In this document: positions 8,237 to 17,728 of the stretch, piece by piece
How the letters are laid out: each line of letters opens with the position of its first letter
Numbering within the stretch: position 1 is the first letter of the stretch
NCBI RefSeq assembly: GCF_014126825.1
Contig: NZ_CP059900.1
Coordinates: forward strand, 3,920,954-3,984,953
DNA from: Tomitella gaofuii
GTDB taxonomy: Bacteria; Actinomycetota; Actinomycetes; Mycobacteriales; Mycobacteriaceae
DNA length: 64,000 nt
Reading direction: 5' to 3'
Program-made: the position numbers and the translations under genes
The notes under the pieces: generated by a model
Databases searched by the model: none
The model's input: the letters and a program-made list of their open reading frames with translations, nothing else
What the model was told of the DNA's origin: nothing

Positions 8237-9529
8237 TCAGGCCCCGAAGGTGGCGTCCAGCGCGTGGCGGATGTCCTCCACCAGGTCCTCGGTGTCCTCG
8301 ATCCCGGCGGAAAACCGCAGGTGACCGTACTTCCGAAACTCCTCCGGGTACGGCGCCGTGCGCGGCCCGTCGCCGGAGACGTGCACGATCAGCGACTCGT
8401 CGTGGCCCAGCGACACCGCCGAGGTGACGATACGCAGGTGGGAGACGAACCGGTTCTGCGCGTCGGAGTCGCCGTCGACCGCGAAGGCCAGCATGCCGCC
8501 GAATCCGCCGCGCATCTGCCGCGCGGCCAACTCGTGCTGCGGGTGCGACGCCAGCCCCGGGTAGTACACGTAGGCGACCCGCTCGTCCGCCTCGAGCAGC
8601 TCCGCCACCGCCTGCGCGTTGGCGCAGTGCTGCCGCATGCGCAGCGGCAGGGTGGTCGCCCCGCGTCCGATCAGCCACGCGTTGAACGGGCTGATCACGC
8701 CGCCGACGTCGACCATCGCGTCCGCCTTGATCGGTTCGATCAGCTCACGCGACCCCAGCACCGCGCCGCCCATCGCGTCGCCGTGCCCGTTGATGTACTT
8801 GGTGAGCGAGTGCACCGCGAAGTCGGCGCCCAGTTCCAGCGGCCGCAGCAGCAGCGGCGTGGCGAACGTGGAATCGACGGAGACGAGCGCGCCGGCCTCG
8901 TGCGCGATGGCCGACACCGCCGCGACGTCGGTGATCTTGGTGGTGGGGTTGGCGGGCGTCTCCAGGTGCACGAGCCGCGTGTTCGGCCGGATCGCCGACC
9001 GCACCGCCTCCGGGTCTGCGATGTCGACGAAGTCGGCCTCGATGCCGTACTTGCGCGGCAGCAGGTCGGAGAACAGCCGGAAGATCGCCTCGTAGCTCAC
9101 GTCCGCCACCACCACGTGGTCGCCTGCCTGCAGGTGCGTGAAGAAGATCCCGTGCAGCGCGGCGACGCCGCTGGCGAGCACCACCGCGTCCTCCGCCCCC
9201 TCGAGTGCGGCCAGCTTGCGCTGCAGCGCCAGCTGGTTGACACCGCTGTTGCGGGTGTAGAACGGCACGTCGGTGCCCGACCAGCTCATCTGCGACGGGT
9301 CGTAGGGCAGGGCGTACGAGTTGGCCAGCACCAGCGGGGTGCGCACCGCGCCCGTGCCGCCGTCGATCTCGTTGCCCACGTGCACGGCCGTGGTCATCGG
9401 CCCGGCCTGCGCGCCCGGCGGCATCGTCCCGGATCCGTAGCACCGCGCCGCGGCGGGAGAATCGGGGCCGGAGCCGGCAGCGGTATCGGGGGCGGCGGAT
9501 GCATGCGTGTCAGGGTCGTCGGCGTTCAC
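8237..9529 (-). CDS. Trans-sulfuration PLP enzyme (cystathionine gamma-synthase/lyase family)
   Basis: A 430-residue fold-type I PLP enzyme of the Cys/Met metabolism family, acting on cystathionine, O-acylhomoserine or related substrates. The PLP lysine is in HSLTKYINGHGD (about residue 225); other family landmarks are the substrate-loop Tyr in YTRNSGVN, the PLP-phosphate site ASGVAALHG and ETPANPTTKITD. The exact reaction (gamma-synthase, gamma-lyase or sulfhydrylase) cannot be decided by eye. The GTG start is supported by TAGATT ending 7 bp upstream. The first ~40 residues are low-complexity; ATG codons at 9424 or 9397 would give a more usual length. Confidence 0.85.
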   Translation of the reverse strand: MNADDPDTHASAAPDTAAGSGPDSPAAARCYGSGTMPPGAQAGPMTTAVHVGNEIDGGTGAVRTPLVLANSYALPYDPSQMSWSGTDVPFYTRNSGVNQLALQRKLAALEGAEDAVVLASGVAALHGIFFTHLQAGDHVVVADVSYEAIFRLFSDLLPRKYGIEADFVDIADPEAVRSAIRPNTRLVHLETPANPTTKITDVAAVSAIAHEAGALVSVDSTFATPLLLRPLELGADFAVHSLTKYINGHGDAMGGAVLGSRELIEPIKADAMVDVGGVISPFNAWLIGRGATTLPLRMRQHCANAQAVAELLEADERVAYVYYPGLASHPQHELAARQMRGGFGGMLAFAVDGDSDAQNRFVSHLRIVTSAVSLGHDESLIVHVSGDGPRTAPYPEEFRKYGHLRFSAGIEDTEDLVEDIRHALDATFGA

Positions 9530-9535
9530 GCGACC

Positions 9536-9541
9536 AATCTA
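9536..9541 (-). promoter_or_regulatory. -10 hexamer placed for a leaderless transcript of the PLP enzyme
   Basis: Reading the minus strand, TAGATT ends 7 bp before the GTG at 9529. It supports the long N-terminus of the PLP enzyme. Confidence 0.45.
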
Positions 9542-9666
9542 TGCCCGGCCGCCGTGCGGACGTGCGGGCCCGGGGGCCGCGGCGGACATGGCGGACGTCC
9601 AAGTCCGGGTCCGCCGGCCCTGCGGGCGGGCGCGCGATGTGTCGTCTATTACAGAACCCGAATCGC

Positions 9667-9744
9667 TACCGGCGGGTACGCCGCCGGATACCCGTCGGTA
9701 GCGATTCCCGTACCTACCGGTAACAATTCCACTACCCATTGGTA
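9667..9744. promoter_or_regulatory. Array of four TACC-N4-GGTA inverted repeats at exact 22-bp spacing
   Basis: Copies lie at 9667-9678, 9689-9700, 9711-9722 and 9733-9744; the distance between starts is 22 bp each time, close to two helical turns, so all face one side of the DNA. Central spacers differ (GGCG, CGTC, TACC, CATT), while the arms are identical. The linkers of copies 2-4 also share an ATT-rich core (CGATTCCCG, CAATTCCAC, CGATTTCG). It lies between the divergent PLP-enzyme and carboxylase genes and probably binds a dimeric regulator cooperatively. Nothing similar is seen one period to either side. Confidence 0.75.
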
Positions 9745-9848
9745 GGCGATTTCGAAACACGTCGGACCCAGCTGAAACGGCAGTTCACAGACATTCTTGA
9801 CACAGCCTGAGGCGCCCGCCCCGCGCCCATATCGAACGTGTTGCGGCG

Positions 9849-9864
9849 CCGATTGCGCAATCGG
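9849..9864. promoter_or_regulatory. Perfect 16-bp palindrome CCGATTGCGCAATCGG
   Basis: Uninterrupted 8+8 inverted repeat about 105 bp after the 22-bp array and 306 bp before the carboxylase start. It is a plausible operator for a dimeric regulator. Confidence 0.5.
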
Positions 9865-10169
9865 ACTCAGATATGACACGCGCCACGGGAATGTGCATTA
9901 TTGATGTGGTCTCCCGCGCCGGCGGCCCGGTCCGGCCGCATCGCGGTGCCCGGGCGCACCGGCTCTCTGGCCCGCCCGGGGCCCCTGCGGGGGCCGATAC
10001 GCCGTCGACGGCGGGCGGATCCCCGACAATGGCGGGAGCGCGCGGACCGCCGGGGGTGCGGCCACCGGCGGGCCCGCAGGCGATCCTGCGGAACACGGCG
10101 GGGGACGCCGACGGGGACGGGCACAGCACACCCGCCATGCGGGACCAGGACAGGGCGACGACGAGAGCG

Positions 10170-13100
10170 ATGGTTCAGATGACGACGATGTTCAAGCGGA
10201 TTGCGGTAGTGAACCGAGGCGAGTCTGCAGTACGCCTCATCCGCGCCGTGCGCGAGCTCAACGCCGAGCACGGTTACGGCATCCAGTCGATCGCCATGCA
10301 CACCGACGCCGAGCGCCGCGCGATGTTCGTCCGCCAGGCGGACGACGCCGTCTGCATCCGCCCCACCGGCACCGGCAACGCCTACCTGGACCACGAGGCC
10401 CTCGCCGACGCGCTGCGCCGCTGCGGGGCCGACGCCGTCTGGGTGGGCTGGGGCTTCGTCGCCGAGGACCCGGCCTTCGCCGAGCTGGTCCGGTCCATGG
10501 GCATCACGTTCATCGGCCCTTCGCCGGAGGCGATGAAGCTCCTCGGCGACAAGGTCGAGGCCAAGCTGCTCGCCGAGAAGGTCGGCGTCCCCGTCGCCCC
10601 GTGGAGCGGCGGCCCCGTCGACACGCGCGCGGACGCCCGCCGTCACGCCCAGGCCATCGGCTACCCGCTGATCATCAAGGCGCGCAGCGGCGGCGGCGGC
10701 CGCGGCATCCGCAAGGTCTACGCCGAGGACGAGCTGGAGCTGGCCCTCGAGCGCACCCAGGGCGAGGCAGAGCGGTCCTTCGGCGACCCGGTCGTGTTCA
10801 TCGAGCGCCTGGTCACCGACGCCCGCCACGTCGAGGTGCAGGTGATCGCGGACAAGCACGGGTCCGTGTGGGCGCCGGGCGTGCGCGACTGCTTCCATCC
10901 AGCGCCGCAACCAGAAGGTCATCGAGGAATCCAGCTCGGTGCTCATGACCGAGGAGCAGAAGGACCACCTGCGCACGGTGTCCGCCGACCTCGTCCACGC
11001 CGCCGGCTACCACGGCGCGGCCACCGTCGAGTACCTCTACCAGCCCAGCCAGCAGATCTTCACGTTCCTCGAGGTGAACACCCGCCTGCAGGTGGAGCAC
11101 CCGATCACCGAGATCACCACCGGCCTCGACCTGGTCAAGATGCAGATCCTCACCGCCGCGGGCGAGCCGCTCGAAGGCGACTGCCCGCCCGAGTTCGGGC
11201 ACGCCGTCGAGGCCCGGCTCAACGCGGAGGACGCGGAGAACGGCTTCGCCCCCGCACCCGGCACGGTCAAGCTGTGCAAGTTCCCGCTGGGATCCGGCCT
11301 GCGCGTGGACACCGGCATCGCCCAGGGCGACGTCATCCCGCCCGACTACGATTCGATGGTCGCCAAGATCATCGCCTGGGGACACGACCGCGACGAGGCC
11401 CTCGCACGCCTGCGCACCGCGCTGCGCGAGACCACGGTGGTCCTCGACGGCGGCACCACCACCAAGTCGTTCCTGCTGGCCCTGCTCGACGAGCCCGACC
11501 TGCTCAGCGGCGCGGCCGACACCGGCTGGCTGGACAAGACAGGCGCCGGCGTGGGCGGCGAGCCCGGCGCGACCGCCGAGGTGGCGCTGCTCGCCGCCGC
11601 CGTGCACGCCTACGACGTCGAGGAGTCCGTCGAGCGCACCAACTTCCTGTCGTCGGCCCGCGGCGGCCGCCCCCGCGCCTCGCACACCATCGGCCGCACC
11701 GTGGAGCTGAGCTACCTGGGGGCCGGCTACAAGCTCACCGTCGGCCAGATCAGCCCGCGCACCTACCTGATCGAGGGCGAACACGGCGAGGTCGAGGTGG
11801 GTGTGGACCGGCTGGGGCTCTACGAGTCGCGTCTGGACGTGCACGGACGCCGCCACCAGGTGGTCACCGTGGCCGGGCCCGCCCAGTACCTCGTGGAGGT
11901 CGACGGCGTCAGCCACCAGATCAGCCAGGACGAAGCCGGCGTCGTCCGCGCGCCCGCGCCGGCCGTCGTCGTCGCCGTGCCCGTCGCGGCGGGCGACCTG
12001 GTCGAGGCCGGCGACCAGCTCGTCGTCCTCGAGGCGATGAAGATGGAGACTTCCGTGCGCGCGCCCATCGCCGGTCGCGTCGGCGAGGTCGTCGCCACCG
12101 TCAACTCGCAGGTCGACGCCGGCGCGCCCCTGATCCGCATCGAACCGGAAGGCGAGGAGGGCGCTGCGGCCGCCGCGGCCCCGCGCATCGCGTTCACCCC
12201 GTCCGCCGTCGACTCCGCCGCGCACGACCCCCGCGAACGCGCCCTGCACCTCATCGATGTCATGGCCTCGATGATCACCGGCTACGACGTGCCCGGCGAA
12301 CGCGCGCAGGCGCTGCTGGACGAGTACCAGCGGCTGCGCGCGGGGCTGGCCGCCGACGACTCCGCCATCGTCGACGCGGAGCTCAACCTGCTCACCACGT
12401 TCGCCGACGTGTGCGAACTGTCCCGCAACCGGCCCACCTACGAGGAGGAGTCCGGCGACGAGTCGGTCCACAGCCCCCGCGAGCACTTCCACACGTTCCT
12501 GTACTCGCTGGACGCCGAGCGCGAGGGCCTGCCCCCGTCGTTCCAGGACAACCTGGCCCGCGCGCTGCGCCACTACGGCGTGACGCCCAAGGAGGTCGAA
12601 AGCGACGCGTCCGACCGCCAGGGGCAGACCCTCGAAGAGGCCGTCTACCGCGTGTTCCTCTCGCTGCAGCGCACCGAGAACCAGATCCCGGTGGTCGCGG
12701 CGCTGCTCGAGCGCTGGCTCAGCGACGCCGCGGGTTCGGCCCGCCCGGCCGATTCGGGCGCCGCCCACGACGCCGCCGACCCGCTGGCCCCGGCCGACGC
12801 GGACGCTGCCGCCACCGCGCCCGAGCAGCTGGCCGAGGTGCTCGACCGCCTCATCGTCGCCACGCAGCTGCGCTACCCCGTCATCGGCGACGCGGCGCGC
12901 AACCTGCGGTTCCGGCTGTACGACCAGCCGCGCATCGCGCAGACCCGGCAGGATTCGTTCGACCGCATCCGCGGCGTGCTCGCCCGGCTCGCGGAGAACC
13001 CGCGCGCCACCGACTACACCCGCCGCATCGCGCGCCTGATCTCCACGCCCGAGCCGCTGACGGACCTGCTCGCCGCGCACGTGGCGCGCGACGCCGCCGA

Positions 13101-15822
13101 GGCCGGCCCGCTGCTCGACGTCATCACCCGGCGCTACTACGACATCCGCCACCTGACCGGGGTGGAGCTCACCAGCCGCGGCAGCCACCACTTCGTCACC
13201 GGCTCCTACACGCTGCAGGGCGACACCCTGCGTCTGGTGTCGGCGCTCGGCTCGCACGACACGATCACCGAGCTGCTCGACGAGGTCGACGGGATCACCG
13301 CCGGGATGTACCAGGACGGCGAGGACGGCGCCCGCACGGACACCCTCGTCACCGACCTCTACCTCACCTGGCCGGAGCCCATCACCGATCCGGACGCCGT
13401 GGGCGAGGAGCTCCGCGGCCTGCTGGCGTCGCGGCGGACCACCGGCGACTGCCGGCGCGTCACCTTCACCGTGTGCTCCGACGCGGGCCCCAACCACCAG
13501 TACACGTTCCGCCCCGACGCCGACGGCGCCCCGCAGGAGGAGGCCGTCATCCGCGACCTGCACCCGCTCACGGCGCAGCGGCTGGACCTGTGGCGGCTGA
13601 AGAACTTCGTGGGCACTCGCATGGCCGCCGCCCCCGGGACCTACCTGTACCACCTGGAGGGGCGCGAGAACCCCAGCGACGAGCGGCTCATCGCCCTCGC
13701 CGAGGTCCGCGACGCCACGCCCGAGCTCGACGCCGCCGGCGAGGTCGTCGGCATGCCGGAGATCGAGCGCACGCTCACCGCGTGCCTGGACGGCATCCGC
13801 CGGGCTCAGGGCGCGCGGGCCGGCAAGCGCCGGCTCGACGCCAACCGCGTGGTCCTCTACATCTGGCCCACCATCACCCTGGCCCCCGACCGCATCGAGA
13901 AGATCGCCCGCAACATCGCGCCCATCACCCAGGGCGCGGGCATCGAGCAGATCATCCTCATGGCGTCGATCAGCGACGCCACCGACGCCGGCGCCGGGCA
14001 GGCCGGAACGCGCGACGTCGCCGTCCGGTTCTCCTACCGTTCCGGCGCGGGCGTGGTCATGTCCATCACCGAGCCGCCCGCCGCGCCCATGCAGCCGGTG
14101 TCCTCCTACACCCAGAAGGTGCAGCGCTCCCGGGCGCGCGGCACGGTGTACCCGTACGAGCTGATCCCGCTGCTCACCGGCCCCGACGGCAGCTTCGTCG
14201 AACACGACCTGGCCGACGACGGCACGCTCACGCTGGTGCCCGTGGACCGCCCGTACGGCGAGAACAAGGCCGGCGTCATCACCGGCGTCGTCACCACCCC
14301 CACCGCGCGGTACCCGGAGGGCGTCCGGCGTGTCGCCCTGTTCGGCGACCCCACCCGGGCACTCGGCACCGTCGCGGAGGCCGAATGCGCCCGCGTGGTC
14401 GCGGCGCTGACACTCGCCGAGGAACTGGGCGCCCCCGTCGAGTGGTTCACCCTGTCCTCCGGCGCCACGATCGCCATGGACTCGGGCACCGAGAACATGG
14501 ACTGGGTGTCGCGGGCGCTGCGCAAGATCGTCACCTTCACCCAGAACGGCGGCGAGATCAACGTCGTCGTCGCCGGCATCAACGTGGGCGCCCAGCCGTA
14601 CTGGAACGCCGAGGCCACGATGCTCATGCACACCAAGGGCATCCTGGTGATGACCCCGGACAGCGCCATGGTGCTCACCGGCAAGCAGTCGCTGGACTAC
14701 TCCGGCGGCGTGTCCGCCGAGGACAACTTCGGCATCGGCGGCTACGACCGCGTGATGGGGCCCAACGGCCAGGCCCAGTACTGGGCGCCCAACCTCAGCG
14801 CGGCCTGCGAGGTGCTCGCCGCCCACTACGCGCACTCCTACACCGCGCCCGGCGAACGCTTCCCCCGGCGCGCCGCCAGCACCGACCCGGCGGACCGCGA
14901 CGTGCGCAGCTATCCGCACGTGCACCCGGGCAGCGACTTCGCCACCGTCGGCGAGATCTTCTCCGCAGAGAAGAACCTCGAGCGCAAGAAGCCGTTCGAC
15001 ATCCGCACGGTCATGCGCGCCGTCGTCGACCAGGACCACGCGCCGCTCGAACGCTGGGCCGACATGAAGGACGCCGACACGTCCGTCGTGTTCGACGCAC
15101 ACCTCGACGGCAACCCGGTGAGCGTGATCGGCATCGAGTCGCGGGCCATCCCCCGCAAGGGCTGGTTCCCCGCCGACGGGCCCGACACCTGGACCGCCGG
15201 CACCCTGTTCCCCGCCTCTTCGTGGAAGACGGCGCGCGCCATCAACGCGGCGTCGGGCGTGCGGCCCATCGTCGTGCTGGCCAACCTGTCCGGATTCGAC
15301 GGCTCGCCCGAGTCGCTGCGCAACCTGCAGCTGCAGTACGGCGCCGAGATCGGCCGGGCCATCGTCAACTTCGACGGGCCCATCGTGTTCTGCGTGGTCT
15401 CCCGGTACCACGGCGGTGCCTTCGTCGTGTTCTCCGGCGCGCTGAACGACAACATGGAGGTGCTCGCCGTCGAGGGCTCCTACGCTTCGGTGCTCGGCGG
15501 CGCCCCCGCCGCGGCCGTGGTGTTCACCCGCGAGGTCAACAAGCGCACCAAGGCCGACGAGACCGTGCGCCGGCTGGAGGCCGAGCTGGAATCGGCCACC
15601 ACCGAGGCCGAGCAGGCACGGATCGGCGTCGAGCTGTCCGCCGCCTGGGCCGAGGTGCGCTCCGCCAAGCTCGGCGAGGTGGCCTCCGAGTTCGAGGCCG
15701 TGCACAACATCGAGCGGGCCCGCGAGGTGGGCTCGGTGCACACCATCGTCACCGCCGAGCAGCTGCGGCCGCAACTCATCGCGGCCGTCGAACGCGGCAT
15801 GAAGCGGGCCGGCGAGCAGTAG
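10170..15822 (+). pseudogene. Single-chain multidomain acetyl/acyl-CoA carboxylase, one frameshift
   Basis: Carboxylates acetyl-CoA or another acyl-CoA using ATP, bicarbonate and biotin. The product of about 1880 residues has the order biotin carboxylase (about 1-470; ATP-grasp loop KARSGGGGRGIRK, active-site EVNTRLQVEHPITE), biotinyl domain (lysine in EAMKMET, about residue 624), a long central region (about 700-1300) and carboxyltransferase (about 1325-1850). This BC-BCCP-central-CT order resembles eukaryotic ACC rather than split bacterial enzymes. One extra T at 10893/10894 shifts the frame after VRDC; removing it restores SIQRRNQKVIEE and a continuous reading frame. It may be a sequencing error, in which case the gene is intact. 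ATGs at 10170, 10179 and 10188 are all possible starts. The gene is long, single and followed by a terminator. Confidence 0.82.
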
Positions 15823-15840
15823 CGGCGTCCGCATAGCGGC

Positions 15841-15868
15841 GGCCCCGGGGACCTCGGTTCCCGGGGCC
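15841..15868. terminator. Bidirectional terminator-like hairpin
   Basis: Perfect 9-bp GC stem (15841-15849 with 15860-15868) and a 10-base loop, between the convergent carboxylase and the gene at 15876. It could serve both. Confidence 0.6.
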
Positions 15869-15875
15869 GTTGCCG

Positions 15876-16472
15876 TCAGTCGGGCACCGCAAGGTCGACC
15901 AGCAGCACCTCGTTCCGCACGGCCGAGGTGTCTTCGCCGGGGGGCCGATAGTGATGCAGTGTCGGCGGCGGCTCCGCGAGCTCATAGATCCATTCCGCGC
16001 CCGGCGCCGGCTCCATCCGGATCCAGCCCTCGCGCTTGAGCTCCCAGTCGATGAGCATCGACACGAGGCGCAGCCGCGTCACCTCGCCGAACGTCGCGAA
16101 CCCGGGGGTCGGTGGGAGTGCGTCACGCCTGCCCGGCCGGGGGTTCGTCGTGGCCAGCACCCGCACCGCGCCGTGCATCGTCAACGACAGGGGGACGGGG
16201 GCCGCCGTCTCATACCGGACCCGCAGGCCGCCGCTGGACGCGATCGACGGTTGCACCGCGACGCGCTCCTGCATGTCGCGGCCACCCAGCATCATCACCG
16301 GATCCTCGTCCGCGGGCCGCAATGCCGTGGTGATGCGCCACCCCGGCTGCAGCGCGCTCCACCACCGTCCCATCGACTCATTCCAGACCAGTTCCCAGCA
16401 CACGCGCTCACCCACGGCCGGGGGCAGCGAGTACGAGTACTGCACGGCGTCGAACACCGCGGGGACGATCAT
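15876..16472 (-). CDS. Conserved-looking protein of unknown function
   Basis: A 198-residue soluble protein that I do not recognise. It has a mixed, beta-rich composition with many Trp (WELVWNESMGRWWSAL at about 27-42), no signal peptide and no membrane segment. It is rich in Arg, Pro and hydrophobics, and ends VLLVDLAVPD. The start ATG gives MIVPAVFDAVQYSYSLPP; a weak CAGACT hexamer ends 7 bp upstream and no Shine-Dalgarno is present. The gene is flanked by a terminator on its 3' side. Confidence 0.65.
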   Translation of the reverse strand: MIVPAVFDAVQYSYSLPPAVGERVCWELVWNESMGRWWSALQPGWRITTALRPADEDPVMMLGGRDMQERVAVQPSIASSGGLRVRYETAAPVPLSLTMHGAVRVLATTNPRPGRRDALPPTPGFATFGEVTRLRLVSMLIDWELKREGWIRMEPAPGAEWIYELAEPPPTLHHYRPPGEDTSAVRNEVLLVDLAVPD

Positions 16473-16633
16473 CGCTGCAGTCTGTCAGAAGTCTGCCGGA
16501 ACCGCTTTTCTCACAGGTTGCTCACAGCCTGCGCACAGTCGGTTGCGAATTCCCCGCGTTATCGTTCCGGCATCGGCCGCATACGCCGCAGGACCGGGCT
16601 CGGCGACTCGCGTGCACAGAGCGCCCGCCTCGA

Positions 16634-16649
16634 TGTTTCACGGGGAACA
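16634..16649. promoter_or_regulatory. Degenerate parS-like or operator palindrome
   Basis: TGTTTCACGGGGAACA matches the ParB site TGTTTCACGTGAAACA at 14 of 16 positions. Independently it is the centre of a CGATGTT-N8-AACATCG inverted repeat (16631-16652). It lies 55 bp before the dioxygenase start, so it may instead be that gene's operator. Confidence 0.35.
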
Positions 16650-16703
16650 TCGCCGCCCCCGGTCCCGGAGTCGGCGCGCGGCGACGGACCGGAAGGAGTG
16701 CCG

Positions 16704-17669
16704 ATGCCGAAGCCCGGCCATCACCGCCGCGGGGTGGACCCCCGCTCAACCGCGCCGGGTGCGCGGTTCACCCGGCCCGCGCGCTCGGGCTCAGCGGCTG
16801 CTCGGGGCGACGGGCCTGCTCGCGGCGTGCGGCTCGCAGACTGCGCCCCAGGCCGATGCCACGGCCCCCGCACCGTCCGGCGCGGCCACAGGCGGCATCG
16901 ATGAACAGCTGACGGCGATGCTCGCCTCCGCGCCGCAGTGCGTGATGACCACCGAGGAGACGCAGGGGCCGTACTGGTTCGACGTCGACGCGATCCGCAG
17001 CGACATCCGCGAGGACCGCACCGGGATGCCGATGGAGCTCGCGCTGCGGGTGCAGGACCTCGCCCAGTGCACCGCCGACCCGGCGTCCGGCGGGGTCGCG
17101 AACGCCGTGGTCGAGGTCTGGCACTGCGACGCTATGGGCGTGTACTCGGGGTTTCGCAACGGGTTCGGCGCGCCGGGCTCCGGCGCTCCCCCGGGACCGC
17201 CACGGGAGGCGAGGGTGCGGGCCCCGGGCCGTCCGGAGCGCCGCCCGGCCCGCCCGCCTTCGACTCCAGCGGCGCGCCCACCTCGGGCGAGACCTCGGAC
17301 GGGAGCTACAGCGCAGGCGATGTGGAGTCGACGCCGTCGGGCACCGCCACGTTTCTGCGCGGCGCCCAGGTGACGGACGCGGACGGCGTCGTCCGGTTCA
17401 CCTCGATCTTCCCCGGCTGGTACAGCGGGCGGGCCGTGCACGTGCACATCAAGGTGCACATCGACAGGAAGACCGTGCTCACCACGCAGCTGTACTTCGA
17501 CGACGGCCTCACCGACGCCGTCTACAGCGACACCGCGCCGTACTCGCTGCGCGGTGAGCGCGACACCCGCAACGGCACGGACGCGATCTACGACCCCACC
17601 GGGCTGTCCGTGAGCAGGCGGTCCGACGGCACCATGCTCACGGCGCTGAACCTCGGCATCGACACCTGA
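16704..17669 (+). pseudogene. Secreted intradiol ring-cleavage dioxygenase-like protein, frameshifted
   Basis: A non-haem iron dioxygenase-type beta-sandwich protein, probably exported as a lipoprotein (LLAACGS lipobox). Family blocks are clear: QGPYWFDVD, VEVWHCDAMGVYSGF (first iron Tyr), TDADGVVRFTSIFPGWYSGRAVHVHIKVH (second Tyr and the two His) and LYFDD. The reading frame is broken in the C-run 17188-17192: adding one C joins GSGAPPG to TATGGEGAGPG. The ATG at 16704 has an ideal GGAAGGAG site but needs a second shift before about 16800; alternatively translation starts at the GTG 16759 in the main frame. Members of this group in actinobacteria are Tat/Sec-exported proteins of uncertain substrate. 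It may be intact if the indels are errors. Confidence 0.75.
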
Positions 17670-17728
17670 GCCGGCGTCACGCGCGCCGCCCGTGCGCGAT
17701 CCGCCGCCCCGATGGAAGTATGGGTCCC

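Larger units (their letters stand above)
9530..10169. promoter_or_regulatory. 640-bp intergenic regulatory region between PLP enzyme and carboxylase
   Basis: No convincing gene: the open frames on both strands are Pro/Arg/Ala-rich shadows. The interval contains the -10 element of the PLP enzyme (9536-9541), the four-copy 22-bp operator array (9667-9744) and a perfect 16-bp palindrome (9849-9864). The last 300 bp before the carboxylase are very GC-rich and show no clear promoter to me. Confidence 0.6.

Noticed and set aside
9667-9744. Replication iterons or CRISPR repeats
   Set aside because: Only four 12-bp palindromes with 10-bp linkers, no replication gene, no spacer variation or cas genes; an operator array is simpler.
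9797-9802. Perfect TTGACA as a -35 element for the carboxylase
   Set aside because: No -10-like hexamer at 16-19 bp; the nearest (CATATC) is over 23 bp away, and the gene is 370 bp further.
10813-15834. A 1673-codon open frame on the minus strand
   Set aside because: It is the complement of the carboxylase gene; GC-rich codon bias keeps the antisense frame open. The product is His/Gly/Asp/Arg-rich and matches no known domain.
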